Shown piece after piece: positions 63,503-64,000 of a stretch of 64,000 nt of DNA (within the stretch, counting starts at the first letter, position 1; every line of letters starts with the position of its first letter). The notes under the pieces are model-generated. The model saw nothing but the letters and a program-made list of their open reading frames with translations. It was not told where the DNA came from and did not search any database. Both the position numbers and the translations under genes were made by a program. The DNA is from Candidatus Scalindua rubra (lineage in GTDB: Bacteria; Planctomycetota; Brocadiia; Brocadiales; Scalinduaceae), in contig MAYW01000004.1 of assembly GCA_001723765.1 (NCBI GenBank), forward strand, positions 1 to 64,000, read 5' to 3'.

Positions 63503-63564
63503 TCCACATGTAAAATACTTCGGATCATAACTAAAACGGGAGGGAAAAAGAATTTACATGTGGA
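63503..63564. repeat. 12-bp perfect inverted repeat
   Basis: TCCACATGTAAA (63503-63514) and TTTACATGTGGA (63553-63564) are exact reverse complements around 38 bases. No U-tract follows, so it is not an obvious terminator. It lies in the middle of the non-coding stretch 63336-63714, where I see no other feature. Confidence 0.45.
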
Positions 63565-63714
63565 ATCAAATTAAAAGATTTTCCAGTTAGCCATAATATG
63601 CTTTTGATGCTCGCGAACTTATGAAAAACAGTGCTTATTGTGAAGGTATTTTTTGAATTGATTAAGTCCAGAGGATAAATGTCAGATATCTTTCGGAATC
63701 CATAGTTACAAATT

Positions 63715-64000
63715 ATGCCAGATCTAACCCGAAAAAAAGACCTTGAACCGCTTTTTCTACATCAAAAGATAATCGTAGGTACTTTTGGGTTGAGTTTAAG
63801 GATTTTAGGACTTTTGGGCTGGCGTGGTAAACCGGTTAGCAAAGAGCGTGTAGATGAAGTAACCAATATATTGAAAAAAGGATATCAAAGTATTGCCTCA
63901 GGTTTAGTAAGAGCAGCGGATAGAGGGTTAGTATGCGTAGGACCACAATGGGTATTCGAAGTCCTTAAAGCTATAGGCATAAGGCTCTATGGTTTTAATT
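63715..64000 (+). CDS. Unidentified protein, 5' part (runs off the window)
   Basis: ATG 63715 opens a frame with no stop for 95 codons to the window edge. It reads MPDLTRKKDLEPLFLHQKII, a hydrophobic LSLRILGLLGWRGKPVSKER, then VTNILKKGYQSIASGLVRAA and VCVGPQWVFEVLKAIGIRLY. The composition is protein-like and mixed; I do not recognise a family. No strong ribosome-binding site is seen, so the true start may differ. Confidence 0.5.
   Translation, partial: MPDLTRKKDLEPLFLHQKIIVGTFGLSLRILGLLGWRGKPVSKERVDEVTNILKKGYQSIASGLVRAADRGLVCVGPQWVFEVLKAIGIRLYGFN

Overview
This window is a 64-kb surface-polysaccharide locus. Every convincing gene lies on the + strand. The DNA is clearly AT-rich. It carries an ABC-type polysaccharide exporter (Wzm/Wzt), a GT9 heptosyltransferase-like enzyme, cobalamin-binding radical SAM enzymes, paired DUF433/DUF5615 toxin-antitoxin modules and many small nuclease-like or four-helix-bundle ORFs. 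That points to a Gram-negative environmental bacterium. An anammox-type planctomycete (Brocadiales) would fit, but this is a guess from gene content. No rRNA, tRNA or CRISPR array was seen.

Layout. (1) 1-8.3 kb is an accessory flank: toxin-antitoxin genes, an IS110-family element with a possible guide-RNA region, an asparagine-synthase fragment, small-ORF cassettes, and a broken EPS-associated MarR-type regulator. (2) 8.3-12.8 kb holds an O-antigen ligase/polymerase-like membrane protein and the Wzm/Wzt exporter. A GxxExxY gene bounded by inverted repeats separates wzm from wzt. (3) 12.9-21 kb holds a cytidylyltransferase-PEP mutase fusion, a phosphonoacetaldehyde-reductase-like alcohol dehydrogenase, a CDP-glycerol glycerophosphotransferase-like protein, a CapA-like protein, an asparagine-synthase homologue lacking the glutaminase cysteine, and a GT4. 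This looks like a pathway that makes, activates and attaches a phosphonate substituent. (4) 21-26 kb holds a sugar epimerase, a NeuD/PglD acetyltransferase, a DegT aminotransferase and a GT2, suggesting an acylated amino sugar. (5) 26-37.5 kb holds toxin-antitoxin relics, a coiled-coil nuclease-like protein, three B12-binding radical SAM enzymes, a UPF0104 membrane protein and a GT39-like enzyme. (6) 37.5-63.3 kb is a long decoration and assembly block: carbamoyltransferase, two CDP-paratose-epimerase-like SDRs, GDP-mannose dehydrogenase, many GT4s, FkbM and other methyltransferases, a GNAT/FemAB-like enzyme, a sulfotransferase, a polysaccharide deacetylase, a UDP-sugar SDR, a fourth B12 radical SAM, a GT9 and a radical SAM. 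A partial gene runs off the right end.

The most unusual theme is a set of small mobile-looking cassettes. Each is one small ORF (four-helix-bundle/23S-IVP type, GIY-YIG, DUF559 or GxxExxY) bounded by inverted repeats peculiar to that cassette. One GIY-YIG unit sits inside a four-helix-bundle gene at its most conserved motif. Another four-helix-bundle cassette has an internally deleted, still in-frame relative 16 kb away. A separate GC-rich hairpin repeat family is scattered between genes, lies within the broken regulator and occurs in frame inside wzt.

Five genes are each split by a frameshift that one base fewer in a homopolymer run would repair. They are either assembly errors or genuine slippage sites and are annotated as single genes.
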